Part shown: piece after piece, positions 61,261-64,000 of the stretch
Numbering within the stretch: position 1 is the first letter of the stretch
How the letters are laid out: each line of letters starts with the position of its first letter
DNA from: an uncultured Sedimentitalea sp.
Lineage (GTDB): Bacteria; Pseudomonadota; Alphaproteobacteria; Rhodobacterales; Rhodobacteraceae
Assembly: GCA_947504115.1 (NCBI GenBank)
Contig: CANNGH010000011.1
Span: 25,712 to 89,711, forward strand
Direction of reading: 5' to 3'
DNA: 64,000 nucleotides
Notes under the pieces: generated by a model
What the model was told of the DNA's origin: nothing
Database searches by the model: none
The model's input: only the letters and a program-made list of their open reading frames with translations
Program-made: the position numbers and the translations under genes

Positions 61261-62192
61261 GGCGCGCCCCTGCGGCGTTCGCGCAGGCGCGGGTCGATGG
61301 CGCGCTGCGCCAGATCGGCGGCGAAGCCGATGCCCAGCACCAGCAGGGTAGAGACGAACAGAACGCCCTGCACGGTCGGAAAATCGCGCTGCTCAATCCC
61401 CAGTAGCAGCATGGACCCAAGCCCCGGCAACGAGAACACCCGCTCGACCACCACCGCCCCCAAAAACGTGGTGGCCAGTTCGATGCCAAGGATCGAGATC
61501 ACCGGCACCGCGCCGTTGCGCAGCCCGTGGCGCACCAGCGCCTCGGCAAATCCCGACCCCATGGCGCGGGCGGTGCGCAGGAAATCGCTGTCCAGCACAT
61601 CGAGCGTGGCCGAGCGCACGTAACGCAGCAAGGACGCCGACATGATGATCGCGATGGTCGCCACCGGCAGCGTCATGGTGCGGACCGCTTGCGCACTGTC
61701 CCGCCAGCCGTCCAGCGGAAAGCCGCCCGAGGGAAAGATCCGCAGATGCACCGCAAAGACCGTCACCAGCAGAATGCCGATCCAGAACACCGGGATCGCG
61801 ATGCCAAGCTGCGAGATCACGGAAATCACCGCGCCATACCAGCGATCCCGCCACACCGCCGCCATGATCCCCAGCGGCAGCGCGATGAGGATCGCCAGAA
61901 CGAATGAAATGAAGGTCAGCGGCAGTGTCACCGTCAGCCGCTCGGCAATCTCGCCCGCGACGGGGCGGCGGCTGACATAGGAGTCGCCCAGATCCAGTCG
62001 CGCCAGATCGCCCGCGAATTTTGCGAATTGCTGCGGCAGCGACAGGTCGGACCCGACCTGCCGTCGCGCGGCCTCGATCTGTTCGGGGTCGGCACCGACA
62101 CCGACCAAAGCGGCGGTCGGATCGCCCGGCAGCAGGCGCAGCAGCGCGAACAGCACCAGCGTCGCGATCAGAAGCGACACACCGAGAATCAC
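61257..62192 (-). CDS. Dipeptide/opine-type ABC transporter permease (DppB/OppB-like), start uncertain
   Basis: A permease of at least 311 residues: LFALLRLLPGDPTAALVGVG, PLPLTF-type segments (LTVTLPLTFISFVLAILIAL), LVTVFAVHLRIFPSGGF and the EAA loop FLRTARAMGSGFAEALVRHG then LRNGAVPVISILGIELA. The GTG at 62192 starts inside the first helix; homologues begin about nine residues earlier (AYIFRRLV). In frame at that point only an ATT (62219-62217) is available, behind AAGGGAG, so either a rare ATT start is used or the first helix is short. A strong hairpin lies between this gene and the binding-protein gene. Confidence 0.88.
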   Translation of the reverse strand: MILGVSLLIATLVLFALLRLLPGDPTAALVGVGADPEQIEAARRQVGSDLSLPQQFAKFAGDLARLDLGDSYVSRRPVAGEIAERLTVTLPLTFISFVLAILIALPLGIMAAVWRDRWYGAVISVISQLGIAIPVFWIGILLVTVFAVHLRIFPSGGFPLDGWRDSAQAVRTMTLPVATIAIIMSASLLRYVRSATLDVLDSDFLRTARAMGSGFAEALVRHGLRNGAVPVISILGIELATTFLGAVVVERVFSLPGLGSMLLLGIEQRDFPTVQGVLFVSTLLVLGIGFAADLAQRAIDPRLRERRRGAP

Positions 62193-62238
62193 CAGACGGC
62201 GGAAGATATAGGCGAGAATGGCGGCGCTCCCTTGCGCG

Positions 62239-62262
62239 CCGCCCCGGCTGCAGGCGGGGCGG
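62239..62262. other. Hairpin between substrate-binding protein and permease genes
   Basis: CCGCCCCG (62239-62246), loop of eight, CGGGGCGG (62255-62262), nine bp after the binding-protein stop (minus strand). Such intercistronic stems commonly protect binding-protein mRNA and lower expression of the permease genes. No T-run, so not a full terminator. Confidence 0.6.
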
Positions 62263-62270
62263 GTCCGGCG

Positions 62271-63752
62271 TTACTTCGCCTTCTTGATGTTGCTGACGAA
62301 GAACTGCGAATTCAGCCCATTGACCGGATAGCCCGACACATCCGCGCGCGACACCACGATCTGCGGCGCAAGGTAAAGCCAGTCGCTCGCCGCGTCCTCG
62401 GCGATGATGCGGTTGGCCTGTTTCAGCTTTTCGTCGCGCTCGTCGGTGGTGGCGCTTTTTTCGGCGTTGTCGATCAGGTCGATCACCTCCGGGTTGTCAT
62501 AGCCCCAGTAAAAATCGGGATTGCCGTAGAACACGATGTCGCGGTGGTTGACATGCTCCTGCAGGGTCGCCTGAAAATCGTGCGCCTGATAGATCTTGGT
62601 GTACCATTCGTTGGCGGTGATGACGTTGATATTCACCGTGACGCCGATCCCGGCCAGTTCGCTTTTGATGAACTCGGCCACGATCGGATGGGGGTCGTAA
62701 TTGGGCGTGTCCAGCGTGAACGCGAACCCGCCGCCGTGGCCGGCCTCTTCCAGAAGCTTTTTCGCGTTTTCCGGATCATAGGCGTTCACGTCGCGCAGAT
62801 CGACGAACCAGGGGTCGGTGGGTGGCACGAAAGACCCTATCAACGTGCCGTAATCGCCCCAGATCGCGCCCAGCAGCTTTTCGTCGTCGATGCCCTGCGC
62901 GATGGCGCTGCGGACCTTTGCATCGTCGAAGGGCGGCTTGCGGGTGTTATAGGCCATCAGAACCTTGGTGGTCGACTGGCCTTCGGTCACGGTGAAATCC
63001 GGCGTGCCGGTGAATTGCGCCAGCAGGTCGGGACTCTGGACCGATGTGATGATGTCGACCGCGTTGGTCAGCATCGCGTTGCTGAGCGCGGTGGCGTCGG
63101 TGAAATAGCGAAACTCGACCGCGCCATTGTCGGGTGCCTCGCCCCAGTATTCGTCCCAGCGGTCGAGTGCGAGGCTGGAGCCGCGCCGCCAGCCGGCCAG
63201 CCTATAGGGGCCAGTGCCGTCCTCGCTGTCGGTGATGTCGCCGGCGGCATCGTTGACGATCCAGACATAGCTGAGGTTGTAGGGCAGCGAAATCGAACGC
63301 GCGTTCAACGCGATCTCGACAATGTTCTCTTCGGGCGTGCGGATGTCCGCGATGGGCGCGAGGCTGCTGCGGCGCGAGCTTTGCGACTCCTCGGCCATCA
63401 CCCGTTCGATGGAATATTTGACATCCGCCGCGGTCAGCGGATCGCCGGAATGAAAGCTGACGCCGTCCTTCAGCGTGAAGGTGTGGGTCAATCCGTCCTC
63501 GCTGACCTCGTGACTTTCGGCCAGCACCGGCTCGACCGCGCCGCTGTCGGACAGGCGGAACAGCCCCTGATAGACATTGCCGTTGAACGCCTCGGTGATG
63601 CCCTGCCCCGCCCCCTTGGTGTTGTCGAGGTTCTGCGGCTCGTAAAGCGAGCCGATGCGGATGGTGGCGTCGGGGTCGTGGTCCTGCGCCAGTGCCGGGG
63701 CCGTCATCGCGGCAAGGGCCAGCAACAGGGCGGTGAGGGGGCGTCCGGTCAT
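62271..63752 (-). CDS. Peptide/opine-type ABC transporter substrate-binding protein
   Basis: A 493-residue periplasmic SBP of family 5 (DppA/OppA). Signal peptide near residues 3-23 (LTALLLALAAMTAPALA). Family segments are TLKDGVSFHSGDPLTAADVK near 91-110, YSIERVM, DGTGPYRLAGWRRG near 180-193 and VRSAIAQGIDDEKLLGAIWG near 282-301. The start at 63752 has AAGGA upstream; an ATG at 63785 is less likely. First gene of the five-gene ABC operon and distinctively rich in acidic residues. Confidence 0.93.
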   Translation of the reverse strand: MTGRPLTALLLALAAMTAPALAQDHDPDATIRIGSLYEPQNLDNTKGAGQGITEAFNGNVYQGLFRLSDSGAVEPVLAESHEVSEDGLTHTFTLKDGVSFHSGDPLTAADVKYSIERVMAEESQSSRRSSLAPIADIRTPEENIVEIALNARSISLPYNLSYVWIVNDAAGDITDSEDGTGPYRLAGWRRGSSLALDRWDEYWGEAPDNGAVEFRYFTDATALSNAMLTNAVDIITSVQSPDLLAQFTGTPDFTVTEGQSTTKVLMAYNTRKPPFDDAKVRSAIAQGIDDEKLLGAIWGDYGTLIGSFVPPTDPWFVDLRDVNAYDPENAKKLLEEAGHGGGFAFTLDTPNYDPHPIVAEFIKSELAGIGVTVNINVITANEWYTKIYQAHDFQATLQEHVNHRDIVFYGNPDFYWGYDNPEVIDLIDNAEKSATTDERDEKLKQANRIIAEDAASDWLYLAPQIVVSRADVSGYPVNGLNSQFFVSNIKKAK

Positions 63753-63833
63753 GGTCGTGTCCTTTTGCGTGGCGGATTGCGCCAAAGCCTAGGGCAATCC
63801 TGCATGCGCCGCAATCATCCGGCCGGGCGCAGA

Positions 63834-63867
63834 ACAGCAAAAGGCCGCCGCGGCGATCGCGGCGGCC
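63834..63867 (-). terminator. Intrinsic terminator downstream of tuf
   Basis: On the minus strand GGCCGCCGCG (63867-63858), loop ATCGC, CGCGGCGGCC (63852-63843), then TTTTGCTG. A 10-bp perfect GC stem plus T-run about 60 bp after the tuf stop. Another perfect 8-bp hairpin CGGGCGCG/CGCGCCCG occupies 63901-63920 between stop and terminator. Confidence 0.85.
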
Positions 63868-63926
63868 CATTGTTTCAAGCGCGGCATTGCGCGGCCTTGA
63901 CGGGCGCGCGCACGCGCCCGTTCCGG

Positions 63927-64000
63927 TTACGCGATGATCTTGGAGACGACGCCGGCACCGACGGTGCGGCCGCCTTCGCGGATGGCGAAGCGCAGGCCCT
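63927..64000 (-). CDS. tuf: Elongation factor Tu, C-terminal end (partial)
   Basis: The last 24 codons are present before the window edge, reading GLRFAIREGGRTVGAGVVSK then IIA and stop, which is the invariant C-terminus of bacterial EF-Tu domain 3. EF-Tu delivers aminoacyl-tRNA to the ribosome. In alphaproteobacteria tuf copies lie either in the fus operon or near a tRNA-Trp/secE/nusG block; which copy this is cannot be told from the visible part. Confidence 0.97.
   Translation of the reverse strand, partial: GLRFAIREGGRTVGAGVVSKIIA

Overview
The window is GC-rich (apart from one AT-rich patch near 15.9-16.3 kb) and reads as a chromosome segment of a Rhodobacteraceae-type alphaproteobacterium. 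Pointers are the rpmH-rnpA-yidD block, a BetI/BetC/BetA choline-sulfate operon, a ScfR-family short-chain acyl regulator with TTTGCAAA sites, a SitABCD manganese operon with a Mur-type Fur box, an Hmu haem-uptake locus with its own TonB/ExbBD, and a tuf gene at the right edge. The genus cannot be fixed from the sequence alone.

Region 1 (1-18.2 kb) is accessory and partly decayed. It opens with back-to-back remnants of a polyamine-type ABC transporter. A set of stress-type genes follows: a CPA1 antiporter, a PHB-depolymerase-like esterase, PRC-barrel, MgtC and small membrane proteins, an acyl-CoA dehydrogenase-like protein, broken PIG-L deacetylase and glycosyltransferase genes, an intact glycosyltransferase, a CinA domain protein, DUF421, a DUF892 ferritin-like protein, an SDR, and a membrane protein. 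Four of these transcription units have a GGAAC-N16/17-NGTT motif 30-50 bp before the start codon, which resembles the alphaproteobacterial general-stress sigma factor (EcfG) promoter. The region ends in a nest of broken IS5 and IS21 elements around a BON-domain gene, then an AT-rich patch, then a tyrosine recombinase facing a tRNA-Arg(ACG) gene. This is the architecture of a tRNA-integrated genomic island.

Region 2 (18.5-27 kb) is mostly core: a sensor kinase, a MerA-like flavoprotein and a TVP38 membrane protein in one operon; divergent rpmH, rnpA and yidD; yghU; a Bcr-type efflux pump preceded by an 18-codon leader ORF; and the ScfR-type regulator.

Region 3 (27-43.8 kb) holds betIC-betA with an 18-bp perfect palindrome as probable BetI operator, argO, a nitroreductase, yebC, an SLC13/RCK permease, ymdB, an Mla-type lipid transport operon (permease with STAS domain, ATPase, MCE protein, lipoprotein), a phasin-like protein, an eRF1-like (baeRF) protein, and mgtE, whose leader carries a hairpin plus a terminator placed directly before the ribosome-binding site.

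Region 4 (43.8-57 kb) is metal and haem acquisition: tonB-exbD-exbD-exbB plus a secreted protein on the minus strand, divergent from hmuSTUV and a TonB-dependent receptor; then sitABCD. Region 5 (56.8-64 kb) contains an old-yellow-enzyme/FAD fusion of the trimethylamine-dehydrogenase type, a complete dipeptide/opine-type ABC transporter operon, and the 3-prime end of tuf followed by an intrinsic terminator.

No CRISPR array, rRNA operon or complete prophage is visible. The best candidates for something undescribed are the stress-promoter gene set with its acyl-CoA-dehydrogenase/PIG-L/glycosyltransferase core, the mgtE attenuator leader, and the leader-peptide-coupled efflux pump.
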